The position numbers and the translations under genes are program-made. A DNA stretch of 24,244 bases. Source: JBBSNV01 sp964458605. Lineage in GTDB: Bacteria; Pseudomonadota; Alphaproteobacteria; Reyranellales; JAQSWP01. The stretch covers positions 1 through 24,244 of the forward strand of contig CAYWLS010000038.1 in the NCBI GenBank assembly GCA_964458605.1, read 5' to 3'. The notes below the pieces were generated by a model. The model was not told the DNA's origin. It did no database searches and saw only the letters and a list, made by a program, of their open reading frames with translations. This document shows positions 1 through 7,339 of the stretch, piece after piece; the first letter of the stretch is position 1, and the number at the start of each line of letters is the position of its first letter.

Positions 1-233
1 GGCTGATGTGGCGGACCTACAACGACAGCGACACCCTGGCCTATTCGTTCGTCGATTCGCTAGTCGCCATGCATCCCTATTACGTGGCGCGCGCGATCGG
101 CGGGCTGCTGTTCCTGGCCGGCGCGGCGGTCGCGTTCTACAACATCTGGATGACCATCCGTACCGCGCCCCGGGCCGCGCGCACGACTTTGGCCGGCCCG
201 CTGCCGGCAGCGCCGCAGCAGGCGGGAGAGTAA
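1..233 (+). CDS. ccoN: cbb3-type cytochrome c oxidase subunit I, C-terminal fragment
   Basis: Only the last 76 codons are inside the window; the gene begins upstream. CcoN is the haem-copper catalytic subunit that reduces O2 to water in the inner membrane. The fragment reads through a conserved CcoN C-terminal stretch (MWRTYNDSDTLAYSFVDSL, then MHPYYVARAIGGLLFL), which contains the last transmembrane helix, and ends in a short Ala/Pro-rich tail. The catalytic histidines lie upstream and cannot be checked. The stop is 4 bases before the ccoO start, as expected for a fixNOQP operon. The identification rests on the C-terminal motif and on the following genes. Confidence 0.93.
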   Translation, partial: LMWRTYNDSDTLAYSFVDSLVAMHPYYVARAIGGLLFLAGAAVAFYNIWMTIRTAPRAARTTLAGPLPAAPQQAGE

Positions 234-237
234 GCCG

Positions 238-975
238 ATGTTCGGTTTCCACTATCGCCTGGAACGCCGGCGCATCGCCCTGATTCTGGCCATCGTCGGC
301 GTCGCCAGCATCGGCGGCATGGTCGAGATCGTGCCGCTGTTCACCATCCACCAGACGGTCGAGGACGCGCCCGACATGCGGCTCTACACGCCGCTGGAGC
401 TGGCCGGCCGCAACATCTATATCCGCGAAGGCTGCTACGCCTGCCATTCGCAGATGATCCGCACCCTGCGCGACGACGTCGACCGCTACGGGCCCTATTC
501 GCTGGCGGTCGAATCCAAATACGACCATCCGATGCTGTGGGGCTCCAAGCGCACCGGGCCGGACCTGGCGCGCATCGGCGGCAAGTATTCCGACGAGTGG
601 CAGGTCATGCATCTGGACAATCCGCGCGACGTGGTGCCGGCATCGGTCATGCCGGCCTATGCCCGGCTGGGCCGCACGCCGCTGCGCACCGACGATCTGG
701 ACCTGCACCTGGCGGCGCTGCGCAAGGTCGGCGTGCCCTATAGCGACGACATGATCGCCAACGCCGCGCAGGACGCGGTGGGCCAGGTATCGCCCGACAC
801 GCCGCTGGGCGAGGGCGTGACCAAGCGCTACGGCGCAGCCACCCAGGTACGCGCCTTCGCCGGCAATCCCGGCCGGCCGACCGAGATGGATGCGCTGGTG
901 GCCTATCTGCAGATCCTCGGCCGGCTGACCGACGCCGCCTTCAAGCCGGTCGCCGCTGCGGGAGCCCGGCCATGA
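238..975 (+). CDS. ccoO: cbb3-type cytochrome c oxidase subunit II (mono-haem)
   Basis: This is the 245-residue membrane-anchored c-type cytochrome of the cbb3 oxidase. It passes electrons from CcoP to the CcoN catalytic core on the periplasmic side. One N-terminal transmembrane helix (about residues 13-35) is followed by the haem motif CYACH at 66-70, in the family context CYxCHSQMIR. The middle position is Ala where Asn is common. The Met of ASVMPAY, near residue 139, is the likely axial haem ligand. The length is normal for the family. It starts 4 bases after ccoN, and its TGA overlaps the ccoQ ATG as ATGA, so translation is probably coupled. The C-terminal tail from about residue 175 is family-typical. 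Confidence 0.96.
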   Translation: MFGFHYRLERRRIALILAIVGVASIGGMVEIVPLFTIHQTVEDAPDMRLYTPLELAGRNIYIREGCYACHSQMIRTLRDDVDRYGPYSLAVESKYDHPMLWGSKRTGPDLARIGGKYSDEWQVMHLDNPRDVVPASVMPAYARLGRTPLRTDDLDLHLAALRKVGVPYSDDMIANAAQDAVGQVSPDTPLGEGVTKRYGAATQVRAFAGNPGRPTEMDALVAYLQILGRLTDAAFKPVAAAGARP

Positions 976-1133
976 TCGATCACGACACCACGGTGTGGTT
1001 TTCCAAGTCGTTCGGCCTGTTCTACCTGCTCGGCCTGTCCCTGGCGGTGTTGGTCTATGCCTATTGGCCGGCCAACCGCCAGCGCTTCGACCGCGCCGCC
1101 AAGTCCATCTTTCGCGACGGCAATGCGCCATGA
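972..1133 (+). CDS. ccoQ: cbb3-type oxidase subunit IV (CcoQ/FixQ)
   Basis: This is a 53-residue single-pass membrane protein. One hydrophobic helix (about residues 13-32, FGLFYLLGLSLAVLVYAYWP) is followed by a basic tail with RFDRAAKSIF. That layout is the CcoQ/FixQ pattern, and the place between ccoO and ccoP is diagnostic. CcoQ is known to stabilise the assembled oxidase, particularly the attachment of CcoP. The start overlaps the ccoO stop by 4 bases (ATGA), and the stop overlaps the ccoP start in the same way, so the three cistrons are translationally linked. The gene is short and easily missed by size-filtered gene calling. Confidence 0.9.
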   Translation: MIDHDTTVWFSKSFGLFYLLGLSLAVLVYAYWPANRQRFDRAAKSIFRDGNAP

Positions 1134-2008
1134 GAAAAGAAGAACGCGACCCGCATAGCGGCTTCCTGACCACCGGCCACGAGTGGAACGGCATCAAGGA
1201 GCTCAACACGCCGGTGCCCCGGCCGGTCTATTTCTTCCTGATCCTGGCGTTTGGCTTCTCGGTGATCTACTGGATCCTGATGCCGGCCTGGCCGCTGGGC
1301 GTCACCTACACCAAGGGGCTGCTGGGCATCGACCAGCGCCACACGGTGGCCGACAAGCTCGAGCAGGCGACGCTGGCGCGCGCGGTATGGACCAAGCGTA
1401 TCGAAAGCGAGAGCTTCGCCGCGATCCAGGCCGATCCCGGCCTGATGCAGGTGGTGCGGCAGACCGGGCGGACCCTGTTCGCCGACAATTGCGCCGCCTG
1501 CCACGGCGCCACCGGACATGGCGGCAACGGCTTCCCCAACCTGACCGCCACGGCGTGGCTGTGGGGCGGCGCGCCGCAGACCATCTTCGACACCGTCCGG
1601 GTCGGCATCAACTCGCCCCATCCCGACAGCCGGGTGTCGCAGATGCCCGCTTTCGGGCGCGACCAGATGCTGAAGCGCGATGAGATCCTGGCGGTGGTCG
1701 CCTATGTGCGCTCGCTGTCCAACCTGCCGCCGGCACCGGACGCCACCGCCGACCGCATCGCCGCCGGCAAGGCCGTGTTCGCCGCCAATTGCGTGTCGTG
1801 CCATGGCGACGACGCCAAGGGCAAAACCGATACCGGCGCACCCGACCTGACCGACGCGATATGGCTCTATGGCAGCGATCCGGCGATCGTCTACACCACG
1901 CTGTGGGACGGCCGGCAGGGCCACATGCCGAGCTGGGAGCAGCGCCTGTCGCCGCTCGACCGCAAGATCCTGACGCTCTATGTGGTCGATCTGCGGGGAC
2001 GGAAGTGA
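1130..2008 (+). CDS. ccoP: cbb3-type cytochrome c oxidase subunit III (di-haem)
   Basis: This is the 292-residue di-haem c-type cytochrome that accepts electrons for the cbb3 oxidase. The N-terminus carries the family signature HEWNGIKELNTPVPRP (residues 17-32), followed by a transmembrane helix at about 33-51 and two cytochrome c domains. Their haem motifs are CAACH (121-125) and CVSCH (221-225), with candidate axial Met residues in QMPAFG (about 172) and HMPSW (about 266). The ATG at 1130 was chosen because it overlaps the ccoQ stop as ATGA and gives the canonical N-terminus; the open frame extends further upstream, but that part is ccoQ out of frame. The length is normal. Confidence 0.96.
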   Translation: MRKEERDPHSGFLTTGHEWNGIKELNTPVPRPVYFFLILAFGFSVIYWILMPAWPLGVTYTKGLLGIDQRHTVADKLEQATLARAVWTKRIESESFAAIQADPGLMQVVRQTGRTLFADNCAACHGATGHGGNGFPNLTATAWLWGGAPQTIFDTVRVGINSPHPDSRVSQMPAFGRDQMLKRDEILAVVAYVRSLSNLPPAPDATADRIAAGKAVFAANCVSCHGDDAKGKTDTGAPDLTDAIWLYGSDPAIVYTTLWDGRQGHMPSWEQRLSPLDRKILTLYVVDLRGRK

Positions 2009-2274
2009 GCGCCGTGACCCCCGGCCGCGCCGCTGCCGGCGGGCACCGGCCGGGCATGCGCAAGAAGACCGTGCTGTGGGCGGCGGTCGGCGCCGGCCTG
2101 TTGCTGCTGGCCGCGGCCAACGGCCATCTGGTCTATGTAGCGTTCACGTCGCAGCCCGATTGCGTCGCCCATGTCCGGCTCGGCGATGTCCGGCTCGGCG
2201 ATGTCCAACCGGGCCCGGGCGACGCGCCGCGCGGCCAGTTTGGCGCCGCCACTTCCTCATGCACGCCGCGCTGA
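2005..2274 (+). CDS. small single-pass membrane protein of the cco operon, unknown function
   Basis: This is an 89-residue protein if it starts at the GTG overlapping the ccoP stop (GTGA); an internal ATG at 2056 would give 72 residues. I prefer GTG because an SD-like GGGGACGGA precedes it and every other cco junction overlaps. One hydrophobic helix (VLWAAVGAGLLLLAAANGHL) is followed by a segment predicted to lie outside with QPDCVAH and a C-terminal SSCTPR. The two Cys could form a disulfide or bind metal, which is inference. Similar small proteins are, from memory, found beside terminal oxidase genes in alphaproteobacteria, but I know of no assigned function. It occupies the position where ccoG/ccoH would normally lie and does not look like either. 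A 15-bp tandem duplication lies within it. Confidence 0.7.
   Translation: MSAVTPGRAAAGGHRPGMRKKTVLWAAVGAGLLLLAAANGHLVYVAFTSQPDCVAHVRLGDVRLGDVQPGPGDAPRGQFGAATSSCTPR
2171..2206 (+). repeat. 15-bp tandem duplication
   Basis: The unit ATGTCCGGCTCGGCG occurs twice head to tail (2171-2185 and 2186-2200), followed by a partial third copy ATGTCC. It duplicates a five-residue block (VRLGD VRLGD V) in the predicted outer part of the small cco-operon protein. It stays in frame, so it does not break the gene. It looks like a recent slippage event. Confidence 0.85.
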
Positions 2275-2302
2275 GCGCGCGGCAAGACCGGCGAGGCCGA
2301 CC

Positions 2303-3088
2303 ATGACCACCATTCCAGCCGTTCACCCTCCCCTGCCGCCGGCGCGCAGTTGGCGCCGCGCCGTGACGCCGGCCGATGCCTTCGGCTGGCTGGCCGCCGG
2401 CTGGCGCGACCTGGCGGTCAAGCCCGCCGCCAGCCTGGCCTATGGCCTGCTGGTGCTGCTGATCTCGCTGGCCATCGTCTACAGCCTGGTGGCGCTGCAA
2501 TGGGACTACATCCTGTTCCCCGCCTTCGCCGGCTTCATGGTGGTCGGTCCGGTGCTGGGCATCGGCCTCTACGCCAAGAGCCGGGCGCTGGCCGCCGGCA
2601 AGCCGATCGGGCTGATGCAGATGATCTTCGTCAAGCCGGCCTCGGGCGGCCAGGTGCTGTTCGCCGGCGTGCTGCTGTGCCTGCTGGTGGTGGTGTGGAT
2701 GCGCGCCGCCGTCATCGTCTACGCGCTGTTCTTCGGGCTGGTGGAGTTCCCCGGCCTGGGCCACATAGCGGCCATGCTGCTCACCACCCAGACCGGCTGG
2801 GCCATGCTGGTGGTGGGCGGCGCGATCGGCGGCCTGTTCGCTGCCTTCTCCTTCGCCATCAGCGCCTTTTCCATCCCGATGCTGCTCGACGAGCCGGTCG
2901 ATGCGCTGACGGCGATGGGCAGCAGCATGGCGCTGGTATGGCACAACCTGCCCACCATGCTGACCTGGGCCGCCATCGTGGTGGTGCTGGTCGCCGCCAG
3001 CCTGGCCACCGGCCTGATCGGCCTGATCGTCGTCTTTCCGCTGCTGGGTCACGGCACATGGCACGCCTATCGCGCGATGAAGCCGTAA
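2303..3088 (+). CDS. DUF2189 family integral membrane protein
   Basis: This 261-residue protein matches DUF2189. The N-terminal AFGWLAAGWRDLAVKPAASL leads into about six transmembrane helices, with MLLDEPVDALTAMGSSM before the last ones and the ending GHGTWHAYRAM that is characteristic of the family. The ATG at 2303 follows a GCGAGG box and gives the normal family length; the open frame continues upstream, but only as the antiparallel-free frame of the preceding gene. No enzymatic motif is visible. It lies inside the cco operon, ends 31 bases inside the ccoI start, and is therefore almost certainly co-translated with it. A role in oxidase assembly or copper handling is inference from position only. 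Confidence 0.85.
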   Translation: MTTIPAVHPPLPPARSWRRAVTPADAFGWLAAGWRDLAVKPAASLAYGLLVLLISLAIVYSLVALQWDYILFPAFAGFMVVGPVLGIGLYAKSRALAAGKPIGLMQMIFVKPASGGQVLFAGVLLCLLVVVWMRAAVIVYALFFGLVEFPGLGHIAAMLLTTQTGWAMLVVGGAIGGLFAAFSFAISAFSIPMLLDEPVDALTAMGSSMALVWHNLPTMLTWAAIVVVLVAASLATGLIGLIVVFPLLGHGTWHAYRAMKP

Positions 3089-5397
3089 GCGGCCCGGCCC
3101 CGACGGGCTCGACCGCGACTGGCCCGACCCCGACCGGGCCCGCCCGGATCGGCGCTGCCGCGCTCGACCCCGCCGCCGAGGAGCTGCTGCTGGCCAGCCG
3201 GGCGCTGGGCAGCGGATCGCGCCAGACCGAGCTGTCGATCCCCTCGATCCATTGCGGCGGCTGCATCCAGCGCATCGAGACCCGGCTGCAGGCCCTGCCC
3301 GGCGTCGAAGCCGCCCGCGTCAACCTGTCGGCGCGGCGCGCGACGGTGCGCTGGCGCGCCGACAAGCCGCCGCCGCTGATCGCCGCGCTCGAGGCGCTGG
3401 GCTATCCCGCCTATCTGCATGACGGCGCCGCCAGCCGCGGCGACCCCATGCTGGCCAAACTATTGCGCGCGCTGGCGGTGGCCGGTTTCGCCGCCGGCAA
3501 CATCATGCTGCTGTCGGTCTCGGTGTGGTCGGGCGCCGAACCGGCGACGCGCCAGCTCATGCACTGGGTGTCCGCCGCCATCGCGCTGCCGGCGCTGGCC
3601 TATTCGGGCCAGGTGTTTTTCCGCTCCGCCTGGCATGCCCTGCGCCAGGGCCGCACCAACATGGACGTGCCGATCTCGATCGGCGTCACCCTGGCAGCCG
3701 GCATGAGCCTTTACGAGACCATCGCCCACGGCGCGCATGCCTATTTCGACGCCGCCGTGTCGCTGCTGTTCTTCCTGCTGGTCGGCCGCACGCTCGACCA
3801 CCTGATGCGCGAGCGTGCGCGCCAGGCGGTGGCCGGACTGGCCCGTGTGGCGGCGCGCGGCGCCACGGTGCTGCAGCCCGACGGCACCGCCCGTTACCTG
3901 CCGGCCAGCCGCATCGAGCCGGGCATGACCATCATGCTGGCGGCCGGCGATCGCGTGCCGGTCGATGCGCGGGTGCTGAGCGGCAACTCCGCGCTCGACT
4001 GCTCGCTGGTCACCGGCGAGAGCCAGCCGCAGCAAGCCGCCGCCGGCGCCGCGCTGCAGGCCGGCACGCTCAACCTGACCGGGCCGCTGACGATCGTCGC
4101 CACCGCGGCGGCGGCCGATTCCTTCCTGGCCGAGATGGTGCGCATGATGGAAGCGGCCGCCTCGGGCCGCTCGCGCTACCGCCGCATCGCCGACCGCGCC
4201 GCCGCGCTCTATGCGCCGGTGGTGCATTCGATGGCCTTGCTGACCTGCCTGGGCTGGCTGGCCGCGACCGGCGATCTGCGCCAGGCGCTGACCACCGCCA
4301 TCGCCGTGCTGATCATCACCTGCCCCTGCGCGCTGGGCCTGGCGGTGCCGATGGTGCATGTGGTGGCGGCGCGCCGGCTGTTCGAAAGCGGCATCCTGGT
4401 CAAGGACGGCAGCGCCATCGAGCGGCTGGCCGAGATCGACACGGTGGTGCTGGACAAGACCGGCACCATGACCGAGGGCCAGCCGCGCCTGGTCGACGGC
4501 CAGGCCGCCGATCCTGCCACTTTGGTCCTGGCCGCCGCCATCGCCGGCCATTCGCGCCATCCCTATTCGCGCGCGCTGGCCGCCGCGGCGGCCGATCGCA
4601 GCGCCTTGCCGCCCCTGGACAGCGTTGCCGAACATCCCGGTTGCGGCCTGGAGGCGCGCGCCGGCGCCACCGTCTATCGGCTGGGCCGCCCGGCCTGGGC
4701 GCTGGCCGCAGCGACAGGGGCAAGCGACGATGCCGATCCGGCGCAGGTGGTGCTGTCGCGCGATGGCAGGCTGCTGGCACAATTCCGCTTCGAGGACCGG
4801 CTGCGCCAGGACGCGGCCCGGACCGTGGCGCAGTTGCTGGCCGGCGGCCTGGCCATCGAGATGATCTCCGGCGACGCCGAGGCGCCGGTGCGCCGATTGG
4901 CGGCCGAGTTCGACCTGCCCTATGCCGCGCGCGCCTTGCCGGCCGACAAGACGGCGCGCATCGCCGCGCTCGCGCAGGCGGGTCACAAGGTGCTGATGGT
5001 GGGCGACGGGCTCAACGACGCGCCGGCGCTGATGGCGGCGCATGCCTCGATGGCGCCGGCCTCGGCCGCCGATGTCGGCCGCAACGCCGCCGATCTCGTA
5101 TTCCTGCGCGACAGCCTGCTGGCGGTGCCGCAAGCCATCGCCATCGCAAGCGGCGCGGCCCGGCTGGTGCGCCAGAATCTGGTCCTGGCCGTGGCCTACA
5201 ACGCCATCGCCGTGCCGGTCGCGGTGCTGGGCCTGGTGACGCCGCTGATCGCGGCGGTGGCGATGTCGTGCTCGTCGATCGTGGTGGTGGCCAATGCGCT
5301 GCGGCTGCGCGGGGCGGGCCGAACCGCCCACCAACGTGGCGCCGCTCGCGCGGCACGCCGCGCCGCGCCGCCGATCCGCCCGGGAGCGGCAGCGTGA
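3058..5397 (+). CDS. ccoI: copper-translocating P1B-type ATPase for cbb3 oxidase assembly
   Basis: This 779-residue heavy-metal P-type ATPase closely resembles FixI/CcoI, which moves copper across the inner membrane for cbb3 oxidase maturation. It has an HMA domain with CGGC (66-69), transmembrane helices, the CPC ion-binding motif (422-424), the phosphorylated Asp in DKTGT (466-470) and the hinge GDGLNDAP (649-656). The segment NMDVPISIGVTLAAGMSL is also FixI-like. The ATG at 3058 is the only ATG before the HMA domain; it overlaps the DUF2189 gene by 31 bases. The first 35 residues are a low-complexity Gly/Pro/Thr stretch without the Cys pair that many FixI proteins carry at their N-terminus. 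The stop overlaps the ccoS GTG. Confidence 0.95.
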   Translation: MARLSRDEAVSGPAPTGSTATGPTPTGPARIGAAALDPAAEELLLASRALGSGSRQTELSIPSIHCGGCIQRIETRLQALPGVEAARVNLSARRATVRWRADKPPPLIAALEALGYPAYLHDGAASRGDPMLAKLLRALAVAGFAAGNIMLLSVSVWSGAEPATRQLMHWVSAAIALPALAYSGQVFFRSAWHALRQGRTNMDVPISIGVTLAAGMSLYETIAHGAHAYFDAAVSLLFFLLVGRTLDHLMRERARQAVAGLARVAARGATVLQPDGTARYLPASRIEPGMTIMLAAGDRVPVDARVLSGNSALDCSLVTGESQPQQAAAGAALQAGTLNLTGPLTIVATAAAADSFLAEMVRMMEAAASGRSRYRRIADRAAALYAPVVHSMALLTCLGWLAATGDLRQALTTAIAVLIITCPCALGLAVPMVHVVAARRLFESGILVKDGSAIERLAEIDTVVLDKTGTMTEGQPRLVDGQAADPATLVLAAAIAGHSRHPYSRALAAAAADRSALPPLDSVAEHPGCGLEARAGATVYRLGRPAWALAAATGASDDADPAQVVLSRDGRLLAQFRFEDRLRQDAARTVAQLLAGGLAIEMISGDAEAPVRRLAAEFDLPYAARALPADKTARIAALAQAGHKVLMVGDGLNDAPALMAAHASMAPASAADVGRNAADLVFLRDSLLAVPQAIAIASGAARLVRQNLVLAVAYNAIAVPVAVLGLVTPLIAAVAMSCSSIVVVANALRLRGAGRTAHQRGAARAARRAAPPIRPGAAA

Positions 5398-5576
5398 TCG
5401 ATTTCCTGTTCCTGATCCCGATCGCGCTGGGCCTGGGCGTCGTCGGCCTGGTGGCCTTCCTGTGGTCGATGCGAAACGGCCAGTACGAAGACCTCGACGG
5501 CGCGGCCGAGCGTATCCTGCTGGCCGACCCCGACCGGCCGGCAGCGCCCGGCCCGCGGCGCGACGGTCAGAGCTAA
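5394..5576 (+). CDS. ccoS: cbb3-type oxidase assembly protein CcoS
   Basis: This is a 60-residue single-pass membrane protein with one N-terminal helix (FLFLIPIALGLGVVGLVAFL). The CcoS/FixS signature LWSMRNGQYEDLDG then runs into AERIL. CcoS is known to be required for cofactor insertion (haem b and copper) into CcoN. The start is a GTG overlapping the ccoI stop (GTGA), the normal ccoI-ccoS coupling. The Pro/Arg-rich tail is not conserved in general. The stop overlaps the stop of the convergent thioesterase gene by 3-4 bases, so the operon has no room for its own terminator. Confidence 0.93.
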   Translation: MIDFLFLIPIALGLGVVGLVAFLWSMRNGQYEDLDGAAERILLADPDRPAAPGPRRDGQS

Positions 5577-5986
5577 CCCTTCGGCGCCAGCACCATCTGG
5601 GTCTGGGTGACCACGGCAGCCAGCCTGCCGTCGCTCAGCCGCGTGATCTCCGTGGTCCACACCATCGTCGTCTTGCCGCGATGCAGCGGCCGGCAGCGCG
5701 CCACCGCGGTGTCGCCCTCGGGCACCGCTGAAATGAAATTGGTCTTGCTCTCCAGGGTGGTGGTGCCGGCGCCCGGCGGCAGGTTCAGCACCGTGGCCGC
5801 CGCGCCCACCGTGTCGGCCAGCGCCATCACCGCCCCGCCATGCAGGATGGCCGGCCGCGTGCAGATCTGCGGCCGTACCGGAAGCTGCGCCTCGACCATG
5901 TCCTTGCCGGCGGCGGTGAACTGGATGCCCAGCAATTCGGCCAGCGGCAGCTTGACGTCCTGCAGCATCTTCAGCGCGTCGCTCAT
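5573..5986 (-). CDS. PaaI-type hotdog-fold thioesterase
   Basis: This 137-residue protein is of the PaaI/YbgC-like single-hotdog type, which hydrolyses acyl-CoA thioesters. The motif HGGAVMALADTVGAAA (about residues 49-64) is the conserved catalytic-loop and helix signature of the family (HGGxxxxLaDta..). LESKTNFISAVPEGD follows at the expected place. The length is typical, and such proteins usually act as cytosolic dimers or tetramers. The ATG is preceded by a strong SD-like GGGAGGG. The gene is convergent with ccoS and overlaps it at the stop codons, and it diverges from the XRE regulator. The substrate cannot be read from the sequence. Confidence 0.88.
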   Translation of the reverse strand: MSDALKMLQDVKLPLAELLGIQFTAAGKDMVEAQLPVRPQICTRPAILHGGAVMALADTVGAAATVLNLPPGAGTTTLESKTNFISAVPEGDTAVARCRPLHRGKTTMVWTTEITRLSDGRLAAVVTQTQMVLAPKG

Positions 5987-6079
5987 CGTTCCCTCCCATG
6001 TTGCCGGCCCTCATCTGGGGCCGGCGCCGGCGGCGCGGCAATTCCCTGCCAGGTAATCGCCGGGCCCGTGCCCCGATGC

Positions 6080-6091
6080 TAGGGTAGGGCC
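6080..6091 (+). promoter_or_regulatory. extended -10-like box abutting the XRE gene start
   Basis: TGCTAGGGT (hexamer TAGGGT at 6080-6085) ends 6 bases before the ATG, so a transcript started from it would begin at or next to the start codon. No convincing -35 box is seen at the right distance. The call rests on similarity to the boxes before the two Sel1 genes and hslV. AGGG between box and ATG could instead act as an SD for a longer mRNA. Confidence 0.35.
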
Positions 6092-6976
6092 ATGACCAGC
6101 GGAACCCAAACCTCGCGTGCCGCGGCGGGCCTGCAGGCGCCGCTGCCCCGGCCGCCGCGCCTGCCCGGTCCCGAGGCGGGCTTCGGCGCCCTGCTGCGCG
6201 ACTGGCGCAACCGGCGCGGCATCTCGCAACTCGAGATGGCGCTGCGCTCGGGCGTGTCGCAGCGCCATGTGTCGTTCCTGGAGACCGGCCGGGCCAAGCC
6301 CAGCCGCGAGATGGTGATCCAACTGGCCGGCGCGCTCGACGTGCCGCTGCGCCAGCAGAACGCGCTGCTGCTGGCGGCGGGCTTCGCGCCGATCTATCGC
6401 GAGAGCGATCTGGGCGCGCCCGAGCTGGCCGAGGTGCGCCACGCGCTGGACCACATGCTGGCGCAGCAGGAGCCCTATCCCGCCGTGGTGGTCGACCGGC
6501 TGTGGAACCTGATGCAGGCCAATCGCGCCGCCCAGCTTTTCACCCAGGCGCTGCTGCCGCCGGATTTCGTGCCGCCGGCCGATGCGCCGCTCAACCTGTT
6601 GAAGCTGGTGCTCGACCCCAAGGGGCTGAAACCGGCCATCGTCAACTGGGCGGAGGCGGCGCGCTACCTGGTGCAGGCCACCTATAGCGAGGTGCTGGCC
6701 GATGGCGGCGATGCCCAGGCGGTCGCCTTCATCGACGAGATCATGGCCTATCCCGAGGTGGCGCCGCTGATGCGCCGCGCCCCGGCCATCGGCCGGCCGC
6801 TGCCGGTGCTGTCGGTGGAATATCGCCTGGGTGCAAACCGCGTGACGGTGTTCACCACCATCGCCACCTTGGGCACGCCGCAGGACGTCACGCTGCAGGA
6901 GATCCGCATCGAGAATTTCTTCCCCACCGATGCGGCCAGCGCGAGCTATTTCCGCGAATTGGCGAAGATGGCCTGA
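6092..6976 (+). CDS. XRE-family regulator with MmyB-like ligand-binding domain
   Basis: This is a 294-residue transcription factor. After a Pro-rich leader (residues 1-29), a helix-turn-helix of the XRE/Cro type spans about 30-85 (GALLRDWRNRRGISQLEMA, then GVSQRHVSFLETGRAKPS). The remainder from about 105 matches the MmyB-like ligand-binding domain, with DRLWNLMQANRAA, NLLKLVLDP and NWAEAARYLV. Related proteins often control an adjacent oxidoreductase or transporter. Here the neighbours are the divergent thioesterase and a dead MATE gene, so the target could be either or self. The start at 6092 is the first ATG; a -10-like box lies just before it. Confidence 0.9.
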   Translation: MTSGTQTSRAAAGLQAPLPRPPRLPGPEAGFGALLRDWRNRRGISQLEMALRSGVSQRHVSFLETGRAKPSREMVIQLAGALDVPLRQQNALLLAAGFAPIYRESDLGAPELAEVRHALDHMLAQQEPYPAVVVDRLWNLMQANRAAQLFTQALLPPDFVPPADAPLNLLKLVLDPKGLKPAIVNWAEAARYLVQATYSEVLADGGDAQAVAFIDEIMAYPEVAPLMRRAPAIGRPLPVLSVEYRLGANRVTVFTTIATLGTPQDVTLQEIRIENFFPTDAASASYFRELAKMA

Positions 6977-7048
6977 CCGCGCCAGCGCCTGCACTTCGAT
7001 CTACACGCGCCAGCGCGTGCCTCTTGGTTTACACGCGCCAGCGCGTGC
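6976..7048 (+). repeat. three 28-bp-spaced repeats with palindromic core
   Basis: The core CGCGCCAGCGC begins at 6978, 7006 and 7034, giving an exact 28-bp period. Copies two and three share 19 identical bases (7002-7020 and 7030-7048) containing the inverted repeat CACGCGC-CA-GCGCGTG with 7-bp arms. Copy one is degenerate. The rest of each period is not conserved. The array begins at the end of the XRE gene, and its third copy codes for the last residues of the MATE remnant on the other strand. It could fold as bidirectional hairpins between convergent genes, or be a tandem duplication of the MATE gene 3' end. Confidence 0.7.
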
Positions 7049-7339
7049 GGGCCACCACCGCAATCATCCACACGCCCATCAGCGCCGCACCCAACGACGT
7101 GACCAGGAACAGCGCGTGCAGCCCGCCGCCCAACAGATCGACCGCCAGCCAGCCGACGAACACGCCGTCCAGGGTGACGAACGACCCCCGTGCCAGCGCC
7201 TCGGCGAAGTTGGGCGCCGCCATGCGCAGCAGCGTCGGGAGGATCGGCCCCGCAATTGGCGTTGGGTCAGCGCCAGGCCCGCTGCGGCGGGTCCGGCCGG
7301 GGATGCCGGCGAAGCGGCGGTGGAGCTGGCGATCGACAT
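7029..7339 (-). pseudogene. MATE-family efflux transporter remnant (frameshifted, internally deleted)
   Basis: Two frames join into one 103-residue MATE-like sequence. An ATG at 7339 opens MSIASSTAASPAS and runs to TQRQLRG. After losing one G in the four-base C run at 7248-7251 (plus strand), the other frame continues GPILPTLLRMAAPNFAEAL, DGVFVG, LLGGGLHALFL and ends TRWRV. The start resembles the first helix of MATE exporters, the end resembles their last helix, and the roughly 350 residues between are missing. The 311-bp length is one base short of a whole number of codons, as a single-base deletion predicts. Assignment to MATE is by motif memory. A sequencing error could explain the frameshift but not the missing middle. 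Confidence 0.6.

Noticed and set aside
3460..5334. A 624-residue open frame on the minus strand
   Set aside because: It is exactly antisense to ccoI, is His/Gly/Arg-rich without any domain, and reflects high-GC codon bias of the real gene.
6976..7048. CRISPR-like array
   Set aside because: Only three short cores with a 28-base period, spacers of about 9 bases and no cas genes; not a CRISPR array.
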